Source: Ornithinicoccus hortensis (GTDB taxonomy: Bacteria; Actinomycetota; Actinomycetes; Actinomycetales; Dermatophilaceae). From it: a DNA stretch of 64,000 nt. The translations under genes and the position numbers were made by a program. The stretch lies in the NCBI RefSeq assembly GCF_006716185.1, contig NZ_VFOP01000001.1, positions 868,001-932,000 of the forward strand, read 5' to 3'. Below the pieces are notes generated by a model. The model worked only from the letters and a program-made list of their open reading frames with translations. It made no database searches and had not been told where the DNA came from. Of the stretch, positions 44,999 through 55,113 are shown piece after piece (positions within the stretch are counted from its first letter, which is position 1; every line of letters starts with the position of its first letter).

Positions 44999-45979
44999 AT
45001 GAGCAACGTCGAGGTCGACCCGGTGGAGATCGCCTGCGGGGAGGACCGCGCCGAGGCGGACGTGGAGTTGATCCCGCCGCGGGAGGTGCCGCTCGGCGGG
45101 CCGAGGGCGATGCTTGTGCGCCGCACTCTCCCGTCGCGGGGCCGCACCATGGTGGGCGCCTGGTGCTTCGCCGACCACTACGGCCCGGACCACGTCTCCG
45201 AGACCGGGGGGATGGTGGTCCCGCCGCACCCGCACACCGGCCTGCAGACCGTCTCCTGGCTGTTCACCGGGGAGATCGAGCACCGGGACAGCCTGGGCAC
45301 GGTGGCGCCGGTCCGTCCCGGCGAGCTCAACCTGATGACCTCCGGCCGCGGCATCTCGCACTCGGAGGTCTCCACGGCGGCCACCGACATCCTGCACGGG
45401 GTGCAGCTCTGGGTGGCGCTGCCCGAGGAGGCGCGGGGGATGGCCCCGGAGTTCGAGAACTACGTGCCCGAGCCGTATGACGACGGTGCCGTCCGGCTGG
45501 CCGTCTTCGTCGGCGGGCTCGGGCTGGCCGACGGCACCCGGCTGACCTCGCCGGTCCGGATGCACACCCCGATTCTCGGTGCCGAGCTGACCCTGTGCCC
45601 CGGTGCCGATGTCGCGCTCGCCGTCGACCCGGCATACGAGCACGGCGTCCTCGTCGACGGCGGCCAGGTGGAGGTGCTGGGTGAGGTGGTGCCCCAGGGG
45701 ACCCTCGGGTATGTCGCCCCGGGTGCCCGGCAGCTGCGCCTGCGGGCCGGTGAGCACGGGGCCCGGGCGGTGCTGCTGGGCGGCACCCCGTTCGGCGAGC
45801 AGATCGTCATGTGGTGGAACTTCATCGGGCGCAGCCACGAGGAGGTGGTGGCGTCCCGCGAGCAGTGGCAGGCCGAGATCGGCGGGGCCGAGGCGGTGCA
45901 GTTCGGCCGGTTCGACTACGACGGGGACCCGCTCCCGGCGCCGGGGATGCCCGGGGTGCGGCTGCGCCCCCGGGGCTGA
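44999..45979 (+). CDS. Pirin family protein
   Basis: Bicupin of 326 residues. The ATG at 44999 has GGAGG about 6 bases upstream. The N-terminal cupin has the pirin metal-ligand set: PPHPHTGLQTVSWLF (two His), then His and Glu in GISHSEVS. The C-terminal cupin is conserved in shape (VALAVDPAYEHGVLVDGGQV). Some pirins are quercetinases or redox regulators; the physiological substrate cannot be read. panC begins one base after its stop. Confidence 0.93.
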   Translation: MSNVEVDPVEIACGEDRAEADVELIPPREVPLGGPRAMLVRRTLPSRGRTMVGAWCFADHYGPDHVSETGGMVVPPHPHTGLQTVSWLFTGEIEHRDSLGTVAPVRPGELNLMTSGRGISHSEVSTAATDILHGVQLWVALPEEARGMAPEFENYVPEPYDDGAVRLAVFVGGLGLADGTRLTSPVRMHTPILGAELTLCPGADVALAVDPAYEHGVLVDGGQVEVLGEVVPQGTLGYVAPGARQLRLRAGEHGARAVLLGGTPFGEQIVMWWNFIGRSHEEVVASREQWQAEIGGAEAVQFGRFDYDGDPLPAPGMPGVRLRPRG

Positions 45980-45980
45980 C

Positions 45981-46859
<879 letters not shown>

Positions 46860-46905
46860 CCCGGGGTGCGCCGGGGGCGGCCGGTCCACGCGGCGTCGTC
46901 CGCGG

Positions 46906-48543
46906 TCAGTGCCGGGCGAGCACCGCCGCAAGGTCGGACCCCTCCGGGAGCGCCCCGTAGAGCAGGCCCGGACCGGCCGGGCCCGACGCGCCGAGCCGTG
47001 CCCCGACGAAGGCCTCGGCCACCGGCGCGGGGGACTCCCGCAGCAGGAGTGAGGCCTGCAGGGCCAGGGCGAGCGCCGCCACGAGCGACCGGGCCCGGTG
47101 GGCCGCCGTCGCGGAGGTCGGGTCGGCGGCCAGCTCCCGCGCGAGGGACCGGGTGCGGGCCAGGTGCTCGTCCAGCAGCGGGTGGGCTCCTTCGGCGACG
47201 GCGACCTCGGCGTCGAAGGCCTCCAGCGCCTCCGGCGACCGGGCCAGGACGCGCAGCACGTCCAGCGCGATGACGTTGCCGGAGCCCTCCCAGACCGCCA
47301 TCACCGGCTGCTCCCGGTAGCGCATCGCGAGCGGGAAGGCCTCGGTGTAACCGTTGCCGCCGAGGCACTCCAGCGCCTCGTAGGCGTGCCCCGGCCCGCG
47401 CTTGCACACCCAGTACTTGGCGACCGGCGTCGCGAGACGCCGGAACGCCCGCTCCGCGTCGTCCGCGTCCTCGTCGTGCGCCCGGGCCAGCCGCAGCGCG
47501 GTCGCCGTCGCCGCCTCGGACTCCAGGGCCAGGTCGGCCAGGACCGCGGTCATCGCCGGCTGGTCGACGAGCAGGGCACCGAAGGCGCTGCGGTGCCGGG
47601 CGTGCCAGACCGCCTCGGCGACCGACTGCCGCATCCCGGCGGCGCTGCCGAGCACGCAGTCCAGCCGGGTCCGGCTCACCATCTCGATGATCGCCGGCAC
47701 GCCCCGGCCGGGCTCGCCGACCCGCACCCCCACAGTGTCGGCGAACTCCACCTCGGCCGAGGCGTTGGCCCGGTTGCCCAGCTTGTCCTTGAGCCGCTGG
47801 ATCCGGAAGGCGTTGCGCGTGCCGTCCGGCAGCACCCGCGGCACCAGGAAGCAGGTCAGCCCCTCGGGTGCCTGGGCGAGCACCAGGAAGGCGTCCGACA
47901 TCGGGGCGCTGCAGAACCACTTGTGCCCGGTCAGCCGGTGCGTCCCGTCGGCCGCGGGCACCGCGCGGCTGGTGCCCGCCCGCACGTCGGAGCCACCCTG
48001 CTTCTCGGTCATCGCCATGCCCACCAGCGCGGAGGTCTTGCCGGGTCGCAGGGTCGGGTCGTAGTCCCGGCTGAGCAGTCGGGGCAGCCAGTCGCGCGCC
48101 AGGTCCGGCGCCAGGCGCAGGCTCGGCACCGCGGCGTGCGTCATCGACACCGGGCAGGCGTGGCCCGGTTCGACCTGGGCGAAGAGCAGGAAGGTCGCGG
48201 CCCGCGCGACGTTGGCCCCCGGGCGGGGCTGGGCCCAGGCCGCCGTGTGCGCCCCTGCCGCGACGGCGGCGGAGATCACCCGGTGGTATGCCGGGTGGTA
48301 GCTCACCTCGTCGGCGCGCCGGCCCCACCGGTCGTGGGTGTGCAGCTCGGGCTCGTGCCGGTTGGCCAGCGCGGCGTCGGCCTGGAAGTCGGCGGTGCCC
48401 ACGAGCGCGCCGACCCGGTGCAGGTCCCCGGAGGCCCAGCCCGCGGCATACCGCTCCACACCCTCGACGAGCGGCACGTTGGCGGCGTACTCGTCCAGCC
48501 CGGCCCGCAGCGGCGGCTGGTTGGTCACCTCGTGCGTGTCCAT
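46906..48543 (-). CDS. AidB-like acyl-CoA dehydrogenase
   Basis: The 545 residues match the AidB branch of acyl-CoA dehydrogenases in length and motifs: MTEKQGGSDVRAGTSRA for FAD contact, GHKWFCSAPMSDAFLVLAQ, LVPRVLPDGTRNAFRIQRLKDKLG in part, and the late GGNGYTEAFPLAMRYREQPVMAVWEGSGN in part. E. coli AidB binds DNA and is part of the adaptive response to alkylation, with weak isovaleryl-CoA dehydrogenase activity. No ada or alk gene is near. The ATG at 48543 starts 37 bases after the NDH-2-like gene, so it may end a three-gene operon with the acyl-ACP-reductase homologue. Confidence 0.9.
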   Translation of the reverse strand: MDTHEVTNQPPLRAGLDEYAANVPLVEGVERYAAGWASGDLHRVGALVGTADFQADAALANRHEPELHTHDRWGRRADEVSYHPAYHRVISAAVAAGAHTAAWAQPRPGANVARAATFLLFAQVEPGHACPVSMTHAAVPSLRLAPDLARDWLPRLLSRDYDPTLRPGKTSALVGMAMTEKQGGSDVRAGTSRAVPAADGTHRLTGHKWFCSAPMSDAFLVLAQAPEGLTCFLVPRVLPDGTRNAFRIQRLKDKLGNRANASAEVEFADTVGVRVGEPGRGVPAIIEMVSRTRLDCVLGSAAGMRQSVAEAVWHARHRSAFGALLVDQPAMTAVLADLALESEAATATALRLARAHDEDADDAERAFRRLATPVAKYWVCKRGPGHAYEALECLGGNGYTEAFPLAMRYREQPVMAVWEGSGNVIALDVLRVLARSPEALEAFDAEVAVAEGAHPLLDEHLARTRSLARELAADPTSATAAHRARSLVAALALALQASLLLRESPAPVAEAFVGARLGASGPAGPGLLYGALPEGSDLAAVLARH

Positions 48544-48580
48544 GGGGTGACCGTAGCGCCGCCCGGCGAGCAGGGACCGG

Positions 48581-49879
48581 TCAGCCGACCGCCGGTATGC
48601 CGTCGCGCGCCGGTGGCGCGTCCGTCACCGGTCGGTGGGTCAGTCGGGACGCGAGGTCGAGGGTGACGGTCAGGGCGGTGCGGCGGGACGGCATGAACCG
48701 GAGGAAGAAGGCCATCCGCAGGACCCACGCCACCTCGCCGGTCAGCTCGATCCCGTAGAGCGTGGCGACCGAGCGCCCCAGCCCGAAGGACGCCGCCTGC
48801 CCGAGCCCCCGGTAGCGGAACCGCCGGGTGGGGCGGCCCCGCAGCGTGCGGGCGACGTTGCGTCCCACGTGCGCGCCGCCCTTGATCGCCCACAGGGCGT
48901 TGGTCGCGACTGGCCGCCCCGTCCCCGGGTGCTCCACGAGGGCGGCGTCGCCGGCTGCCCAGGTGCCGCCGGCGACCGAGAGGTCGCGGCGGGTGACCAG
49001 TCGGTCCCTCGGGTCGTGGGGCAGCTGCTCCAGCCCGGGGATCTGCACGGGTCGCTGGCCGATCGTGCCGAGCACCGTGCCGGCCGGGAGGAGCTCCGTG
49101 GAGTGGTCGCGCAGCACGGCGCCGAGGCTCGACACGGCCACCAGGCGGACCCCGCGATGGGTGTGCACACCGAGCCGGGCCAGCTCCTGCTCGGCACGGT
49201 CGGCCAGCCGGGGGTGGTCGGCGCGGAGCTCCGGCAGCAGCTCGTCGCCGGAGTGGACCAGGTGCACCTCGAGGCCGCCGCGGCCGAAGTCGGCGATGGC
49301 GGCGGCCAGCTCCACGCCGGCGATGCCCCCGCCGGCGACGACCACGGAGCGTGCGCTGTCGCCCGGCCAGGTGGGGACACCTGCTCCGGGGGAGCGGTCG
49401 GGCAGCACCGGACCGGGGCGGGCCACCCGCTGCAGGTGCTCGCTGAGCGCCCGGATGTGTCCCGGGGCGCGCAGCGTGAAGCCGTGCTCGGCCAGGCCGG
49501 GGACGGTGCCGACCGGTTCGCGTCCGCCGGTGCCGACGACGAGCTGGTCGTAGTCGAGGGTGACCTCGGCCGCGGAGTCGCCCGCGGGGGCGACCGGCAG
49601 GTAGCGCACCCGCCGGCCGTCGGGGTCGATGTGGGTGACCCGGGCGTGCAGCACCCGGGCCCGGGGGCAGGCCTGCGCCAGCGGGGTGCGCGTCCGGTCG
49701 AACGGCAGGATCCCGGCGAGGACCTCGCCGGTGAAGCCGTGGAAGCTGTGGCAGTCGTCGGCGCTGAGCACCACGATCTCGACCTCGCCGCGGCGCAGCT
49801 CGCCGCGCAGGCGCCGCGCCAGCTGCCGGTAGGCGTGCAGCGTCACGTAGCCCCCGCCGACCAGCACGACCCGCTTCAT
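48581..49879 (-). CDS. NDH-2-like NAD(P)H:quinone oxidoreductase
   Basis: Single-chain flavoprotein of 432 residues of the type II NADH dehydrogenase family. Two dinucleotide-binding folds: FAD site VVLVGGGYVTLHAYRQLAR at the N-terminus and NAD(P)H site VVVAGGGIAGVELAAAIADFG near 190; the second FAD contact is GGTWAAGDAALVEHP. A C-terminal amphipathic or membrane region (VAWVLRMAFFLRFMPSRR) would hold it to the membrane. The start overlaps the end of the acyl-ACP-reductase homologue by four bases. It could be a general respiratory enzyme or a partner of its neighbours. Confidence 0.9.
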   Translation of the reverse strand: MKRVVLVGGGYVTLHAYRQLARRLRGELRRGEVEIVVLSADDCHSFHGFTGEVLAGILPFDRTRTPLAQACPRARVLHARVTHIDPDGRRVRYLPVAPAGDSAAEVTLDYDQLVVGTGGREPVGTVPGLAEHGFTLRAPGHIRALSEHLQRVARPGPVLPDRSPGAGVPTWPGDSARSVVVAGGGIAGVELAAAIADFGRGGLEVHLVHSGDELLPELRADHPRLADRAEQELARLGVHTHRGVRLVAVSSLGAVLRDHSTELLPAGTVLGTIGQRPVQIPGLEQLPHDPRDRLVTRRDLSVAGGTWAAGDAALVEHPGTGRPVATNALWAIKGGAHVGRNVARTLRGRPTRRFRYRGLGQAASFGLGRSVATLYGIELTGEVAWVLRMAFFLRFMPSRRTALTVTLDLASRLTHRPVTDAPPARDGIPAVG

Positions 49880-50976
49880 GCGGGCACCTGCTCCCGGCGG
49901 CCGACCGCCGGCAGCGGCCGGCCGAACGAGGTGTGCACGGCGGGCCGGAAGCCCAGGTGCGACAGCGAGGCGGCCAGGGCGCGGGTGTGGTCCACCTGCT
50001 CCAGGGTGGGGACGCCCATGGCGAAGTGGCCGCGGTGCCCCGAGAGGGCGAGCAGCGCGGTCTCGGCGAAACAGGCGTAGGCCCGGCCGTCGGGCAGGCC
50101 GATGTCGCCACCGACCAGGCGCAGCGACGGGATGTCTAGCACGCCGCCGTCGACGACGGTCACGTCCGGCCGGGCAGTCAGCAGGGAGGGGTCGGTGTTG
50201 CGGGGTTGCGTGGCGTCCAGCACCACGGCGCCGGGGGCCAGGTGCTCCGGCCCGAGGACCGCGTCGGCGGAGGCGGTGAGGAGCACGACCAGGTCCGCCT
50301 GGGCGACCGAGGCCAGGTCGTTGCTCATCGTGGTGTGGACCCGGTCACCGAGCCGGGCGGCGAGGGCGCCGAGCTTGGGCAGCGAGCGGCCCACCAGGGT
50401 GAGCCGGTCGACGGCCCGGTCCCGGGCGAGCAGGGCCGCGACCGCGCCGCCGACGCTGCCGGTGGCGCCGACGACCGCGACGTGCCGGTCCCGGGACGGG
50501 TCGACGCGCGTGCCGAGCAGGTCCCGGGCCTGGGTGTCGACGGTGGCCGCCGTGAAGGCGTTGCCGTTGGTGACCCCGATGTCGGTGCGGTCGCGCAGCG
50601 AGACCCCACCCGCGGTGACGGTGGCGGTCAGCGCGCCGAGCCCCACGACGGAGGCCCCGAGGTCGACCGCACGGTCGACGGCGCGGGACACCCGCTGCCG
50701 CCCCTGACCGGGGTGTTCGAGCAGGTGCCGGGCGCCGAACGGCACCAGCACCACGTGGCCGACCGCGCGACCGCCGATCTCGACGGCGGCCATCGTCACC
50801 GGCGGCAGCGGCAGCCTGCGCAGGCCGAAGGAGTAGAGCCCGTCGGGTGCCAGCCCGAGGGGACGCCAGACGCGGGCCAGGTCGGTGCTGAGCTCGCGAC
50901 GGGGGTGCACGAGGAAGGCGAAGGTGCCGGCCGCGGCCGGGAGGGCTGCGGCGGAGGGCAGGGGGGAGCCGGGCAT
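49876..50976 (-). CDS. Homologue of cyanobacterial long-chain acyl-ACP reductase (AAR)
   Basis: AAR reduces long-chain acyl-ACP to fatty aldehyde in cyanobacteria. This 366-residue protein aligns over the whole length: N-terminal FLVHPRRELSTDLARVWRPLG, middle GASVVGLGALTATVTAGG and VTNGNAFTAATVDTQARD, NADPH fold VAVVGATGSVGGAVAALL (about 167-183), and C-terminal YACFAETALLALSGHRGHFAMG with Cys302 where AAR has its acyl-carrying Cys294. AGGA precedes ATG 50976 by 7 bases; GTG 51006 is an alternative. No aldehyde-deformylating oxygenase is in the window. Identification is from remembered family sequence; actual substrate unproven. Confidence 0.75.
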   Translation of the reverse strand: MPGSPLPSAAALPAAAGTFAFLVHPRRELSTDLARVWRPLGLAPDGLYSFGLRRLPLPPVTMAAVEIGGRAVGHVVLVPFGARHLLEHPGQGRQRVSRAVDRAVDLGASVVGLGALTATVTAGGVSLRDRTDIGVTNGNAFTAATVDTQARDLLGTRVDPSRDRHVAVVGATGSVGGAVAALLARDRAVDRLTLVGRSLPKLGALAARLGDRVHTTMSNDLASVAQADLVVLLTASADAVLGPEHLAPGAVVLDATQPRNTDPSLLTARPDVTVVDGGVLDIPSLRLVGGDIGLPDGRAYACFAETALLALSGHRGHFAMGVPTLEQVDHTRALAASLSHLGFRPAVHTSFGRPLPAVGRREQVPA

Positions 50977-51186
50977 GGCGACGTCCTGTTCGCGGGTGGT
51001 GGTCACGGGAGGCGGCACCCGGGCTGCTGCAGGCGGACCCGGGTGCCGCTGGGCCGGATCCGCTGGGCGGTTCCGACCCCACGGACTAGGAGAGCGCGCA
51101 GGCCCTGCCCTGATACACCCGCCGGTCGGCGCCGTCGACCTCCGCGACCCGGCCGTCGCGGCGGCCGCCCCCAGTAGGGTCGCCCT

Positions 51187-53382
51187 GTGGAGCGAGGGCG
51201 CGTGCTGCTGATCGACAACGTCGACAGCTTCACCTTCAACATCGCCGACCTGCTGCACCGGGTGTTGGGTCGGCCCCCTGTCGTGTGGGGGCACGACCAC
51301 CCGGCCTCCGCCGAGGACCTGCGGGGGTTCGCGGCCATCGTCGTTGGACCGGGGCCGGGGCGTCCCCAGCACGCCGCCGACATGGGCCTGAGCGACCTGG
51401 CCCTGCGCCAGCGCGAGGTGCCCGTCCTCGGCATCTGTCTCGGGCACCAGGGCCTGGCGCACCTGGCCGGTGACGAGGTGGTGGAGCTGGCCGAGCCCAT
51501 GCACGGCCGGGTCGGCACCGTCGAGCACGACGGCTCGGGGTTGTTCGAGGGGGTGCCCTCGCCGTTCCGGGTGGTCCGCTACCACTCCCTCGAGGTCCGC
51601 CCCGCACCGGCGTCACCGTTGCGGGTCACCGCCCGCACCCGGGAGGACGGGTGCGTCATGGGCCTGGCGGACCCGGGGGCCCGCCGGTGGGGGGTCCAGT
51701 TCCACCCCGAGTCGGTGCTCTCCGAGCACGGCGACCGGGTCGTGGCCAACTTCCTGCGCCTCGCGGGGGTGCCGGTCGAGACCGATCCGCAGGGGGGCGC
51801 GGTGGCGACCGGTGATGTCCTCGATACGAGGACACCGCAGGTCAGCGGCTCGCGGGCGGTGGAGATGGGGGTATGCAGCGTGCCGGGTCCGGTGGACCCG
51901 TGGCTGTTGCACAACCGGCTCGTCGGCGGGTCGGCGAGCTCGTTCTGGCTGGACTCCTCCGCGGGCGCCGCCCAGGGCGCGGCCGCGGTGCCGGCCGCCC
52001 GGTTCTCCGTGATCGGCGACGCCGGCGGGCCGCTGTCCTGCGAGGTCACCCACCGGGTGGGCACGGGCAGCACGGTCCGCCGGGAGGGGCTGCCCGAGGA
52101 ACGCCTGCCCGGCCGGCTGCTGGACACGCTGGACACGCTGCTGGCGCGGTGGGAACTCGTGGGCACGCGGCCCCGGTTGCCCTTCGGCTTCCGCCCCGGA
52201 CTCGTGGGCTACCTCGGGTACGAGCTGAAGGCCGAGACGGACGGGTCGGCCGCGCACCCGTCCCCGCACCCCGACGCCTGGCTGGTGTTCGCCGACCGGG
52301 CCGTGGTCATCGACCACCACACCGACGAGGTGTATGCCGTGTACCTGCACGACCCGGCGACCCGGGCGGTGCAGCAGGCGTGGGCCGACGATGTGCGCGC
52401 CCTGGTGTCCTCGATCCGGGGACAGACATCGGGTGTCACGCCCCCCGACGGCCCCGACGGCCCCGACGGACCCGGCGTCCCCGGGACGGACCCGGCCCAC
52501 GACGCCGGTGCGGCCGACGTCGTGGCCGGGCTACGGCATACCGAGTCCGCCTATCGGGATCTCATCGCCCGCTGCCAGAAGGAGATCCGGGCCGGTGAGT
52601 CCTACGAGATCTGCCTGACCAACACGGTGACCTGGCCGCACGAGGTGGACCCGGCGGCGGCCTACCGGGCGCTGCGCTCGATCAGCCCGGTGCCGTTCGG
52701 GGCCTGGCTGCGCAGGCCCGGCCTCGACGTGGTCGGGTCCTCGCCCGAGCGGTTCCTGGCCCTGGACGCGGACGGCCGGGTGGAGGCCCGTCCGATCAAG
52801 GGCACCCGGCCCCGCGACCCGGACCCGGCGCGGGACGCGGCGCTGGCCCACGACCTGGCCACCGCGGTGAAGGATCGCGCGGAGAACCTGATGATCGTGG
52901 ACCTGCTGCGCCACGACCTGCACCGGGTCTGCCGCTCGGGCAGCGTGCACGTGCCCGAGCTGTTCGCGGTGGAGAGCTACGCGACCGTGCACCAGCTGGT
53001 CTCCACCATCCGGGGGACCCTCGCGCCGGGGAAGGACGCCCTCGACCTGGTCGCCAGCTGCTTCCCCGGCGGGTCCATGACCGGGGCGCCGAAGGTGCGC
53101 ACCATGGAGCTGCTGGACGGGTTCGAGGACGGGCCCCGCGGGGTCTACTCCGGGGTGATCGGCTGGTTCGGGCTGGACGGGGCGATGGACCTGTCGATCG
53201 TGATCCGCACCGCCACGGTGGTGCAGGGGCGGGCCGAGTTCGGGATCGGAGGCGCGATCACCGCGCTGTCCGACCCGGCGGAGGAGTTCGCCGAGACGTT
53301 GCACAAGGCCCGGGCGCTGGGTGCGGCGCTGTCCCTGGCGCACCCGGGTCAGGAGGCACCGGGGCAGGCGGTGGCGGAATAG
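51187..53382 (+). CDS. pabAB: Aminodeoxychorismate synthase, fused PabA-PabB
   Basis: Converts chorismate and glutamine to 4-amino-4-deoxychorismate for folate p-aminobenzoate. The 731 residues start at GTG 51187. Residues 1-195 are the amidotransferase with Cys84 (GICLGHQGLAHL) and the His-Glu pair in GVQFHPESVLSEHG; after a linker, about 240-725 are the chorismate enzyme with the PabB-specific lysine motif RPIKGTRPRDPDP and GGSMTGAPKVRTMELLDGF. A linker at 52441-52480 repeats Pro-Asp-Gly. No lyase (pabC) is adjacent. Similar fusions also serve antibiotic pathways, but there is no such cluster here. Confidence 0.93.
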   Translation: MERGRVLLIDNVDSFTFNIADLLHRVLGRPPVVWGHDHPASAEDLRGFAAIVVGPGPGRPQHAADMGLSDLALRQREVPVLGICLGHQGLAHLAGDEVVELAEPMHGRVGTVEHDGSGLFEGVPSPFRVVRYHSLEVRPAPASPLRVTARTREDGCVMGLADPGARRWGVQFHPESVLSEHGDRVVANFLRLAGVPVETDPQGGAVATGDVLDTRTPQVSGSRAVEMGVCSVPGPVDPWLLHNRLVGGSASSFWLDSSAGAAQGAAAVPAARFSVIGDAGGPLSCEVTHRVGTGSTVRREGLPEERLPGRLLDTLDTLLARWELVGTRPRLPFGFRPGLVGYLGYELKAETDGSAAHPSPHPDAWLVFADRAVVIDHHTDEVYAVYLHDPATRAVQQAWADDVRALVSSIRGQTSGVTPPDGPDGPDGPGVPGTDPAHDAGAADVVAGLRHTESAYRDLIARCQKEIRAGESYEICLTNTVTWPHEVDPAAAYRALRSISPVPFGAWLRRPGLDVVGSSPERFLALDADGRVEARPIKGTRPRDPDPARDAALAHDLATAVKDRAENLMIVDLLRHDLHRVCRSGSVHVPELFAVESYATVHQLVSTIRGTLAPGKDALDLVASCFPGGSMTGAPKVRTMELLDGFEDGPRGVYSGVIGWFGLDGAMDLSIVIRTATVVQGRAEFGIGGAITALSDPAEEFAETLHKARALGAALSLAHPGQEAPGQAVAE

Positions 53383-53410
53383 TCACCGGCGCGGCTGCGT
53401 AGACCACGAC

Positions 53411-54253
53411 ATGACGACTTCCGTTCCGACGATCGAACTCAACAACGGCGTGCAGATCCCCCAGGTGGGCTTCGGCGTCTTCCAGGTGCCGGACACGCAG
53501 ACCCAACAGGCGGTCGAGACCGCGCTGGAGGCGGGCTACCGGCACATCGACACCGCCGCGGCCTACTACAACGAGGCCGGCGTGGGTGCCGCGATCCGGG
53601 CCAGCGGCCTGCCGCGGGAGGAGATCTTCGTCACCACCAAGCTGCGCAACGGGGACCAGGGGGCGCAGTCCGCGCTGACCGCCTTCGAGAACAGCCGCCA
53701 GGCGCTCGGCCTGGATGTCGTGGACCTCTACCTGATCCACTGGCCCTACCCCAGCGCCGGGCTGTTCGTGGAGACCTGGAAGGCCTTCGAGAAGCTGTAT
53801 GCCGAGGGTGCCGTCCGCGCGATCGGCGTGTCCAACTTCCTGCCCGACCACCTGCAGACGCTGCTCGCCGAGGCCGAGGTGGTGCCGACGGTGAACCAGA
53901 TCGAGGTGCACCCCTCCTTCCAGCAGCCGGCCACCCAGGAGGCCAGCCGCGCCGCCGGCATCGCTGTCGAGGCCTACTCCCCGCTCGGCCAGGGCGCCGA
54001 CCTGTCCGCCGAGGCGGTCACGGCGGTGGCGGAGCGGATCGGCGTCACCCCGGGCCAGGTCGTGCTGCGGTGGCACGTCCAGGAGGGGCGCATCGTCATC
54101 CCCAAGTCGGTCACCCCGGAGCGCATCGCCGGCAACATCGACCTCTTCACGTTCGAGCTGACCGACGAGGACGTCGCGACGATCACCGGGTTGGACAGTG
54201 AGGAGCGGATCGGCGCCGACCCGGCGACCGCCGCCTTCACCCAGGTGCGCTGA
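53411..54253 (+). CDS. Aldo/keto reductase (2,5-diketo-gluconate reductase type)
   Basis: NADPH-dependent carbonyl reductase of the AKR5 group, 280 residues, (beta/alpha)8 barrel. The catalytic tetrad is visible: Asp and Tyr in HIDTAAAYYNEAGVG, Lys in VTTKLRNGD, His in YLIHWPYP. The cofactor region RIVIPKSVTPERIAGNIDLF is standard for NADPH. The ATG at 53411 gives the family N-terminus (VPTIELNNGVQIPQVGFG). Substrate is broad in this group. It lies between pabAB and the PAP2 gene without a functional link. Confidence 0.93.
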   Translation: MTTSVPTIELNNGVQIPQVGFGVFQVPDTQTQQAVETALEAGYRHIDTAAAYYNEAGVGAAIRASGLPREEIFVTTKLRNGDQGAQSALTAFENSRQALGLDVVDLYLIHWPYPSAGLFVETWKAFEKLYAEGAVRAIGVSNFLPDHLQTLLAEAEVVPTVNQIEVHPSFQQPATQEASRAAGIAVEAYSPLGQGADLSAEAVTAVAERIGVTPGQVVLRWHVQEGRIVIPKSVTPERIAGNIDLFTFELTDEDVATITGLDSEERIGADPATAAFTQVR

Positions 54254-54354
54254 GCGGCCAACACGAGGGTCGGGAAGGGGGAGGGAGCCCGGCGGCCCGC
54301 CTCGCCTCCCTCCCCGTCCTGGCCCTGACCTTCCTGACCATCACGCTGCTCGCG

Positions 54355-55113
54355 ATGGGCCCGCTGCAGGGTCTGGACATCACGCTGAACCGGTCCTACC
54401 CGGACCCGCCGCTCCCCGGCTGGGGGTTCTTCTCCAAGGAGGTGCTGGACCGGGTGGCCGGCCAGGCGGTGGCAGTCCCGGTCCTGGCCACCGTGGCCGG
54501 CGTCCTGGCCTGGCGCCGCCGGTCCTGGCGGCCGCTGGCCTTCGCGGCGCTCGCCGAGGCCTGCGTGATGGGCCTGGTGGGGGTGGCGAAGCTGGTCACG
54601 GCCCGGCGGATCCCCCACTCCACAGTGGAGGACTTCTTCGCCGGCGGCTTCCTCGAGTTCGGCCGGCACGGCATCAGCTTCCCCTCGGGGCACGCCGCCG
54701 AGGCGGTCGGTCTCTACGGTGCCGTCGTGCTGCTCCTCTGCCGGCACGCCTCCCCCTCGCCCAGGACCGTCCGGTGGCTCTGGATCGGCGTGGGCGTGAT
54801 CACCACCGCCACCGCGCTGAACTCCCTGCACCTCGGCTACCACTGGGCGACCGACCTGCTGGGTGGGGTCGCCGCCGGCGCGTTGGCGCTCCGGGTGGCC
54901 GAGCGTCTGTCCCACCGCTGGCCGGTGCCGGCGCCCACGTGGTGGCTGGCATCCAGTCCCGTCACCGTGCGGACGGCCGTCGCCGCCTGGTACGACACGG
55001 CACGCCGGCCGCTAATCGGACTGGTCGAGTCCGAGGGCGATGAGGTCGGCCCCGCCCTCGGGCCAGCTGAACCGCAGCACGGTCCCGTCCGGGCCGGAGC
55101 CCCAGGACGCTAA
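54355..55113 (+). CDS. PAP2-family phosphatase, 5' end uncertain
   Basis: Membrane phosphatase of the lipid phosphatase/undecaprenyl-diphosphatase fold, about six helices. Motif 1 is KLVTARRIP, motif 2 the intact SFPSGHAAEA with catalytic His, motif 3 LHLGYHWATD with the nucleophile-side His and Asp, but its usual arginine before the LG is not present (SL in its place). The first ATG is 54355, yet the frame is open back to 54202 and bases 54301-54354 encode a hydrophobic segment (LASLPVLALTFLTITLLA), so translation probably begins earlier, perhaps at CTG 54250, which overlaps the preceding stop. The last 102 bases overlap the next gene on the other strand. Confidence 0.78.
   Translation: MGPLQGLDITLNRSYPDPPLPGWGFFSKEVLDRVAGQAVAVPVLATVAGVLAWRRRSWRPLAFAALAEACVMGLVGVAKLVTARRIPHSTVEDFFAGGFLEFGRHGISFPSGHAAEAVGLYGAVVLLLCRHASPSPRTVRWLWIGVGVITTATALNSLHLGYHWATDLLGGVAAGALALRVAERLSHRWPVPAPTWWLASSPVTVRTAVAAWYDTARRPLIGLVESEGDEVGPALGPAEPQHGPVRAGAPGR

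Noticed and set aside
51187-53382. Anthranilate synthase (TrpEG fusion)
   Set aside because: The RPIKGT motif with lysine marks aminodeoxychorismate synthase, and the amidotransferase is at the N-terminus as in PabAB fusions.
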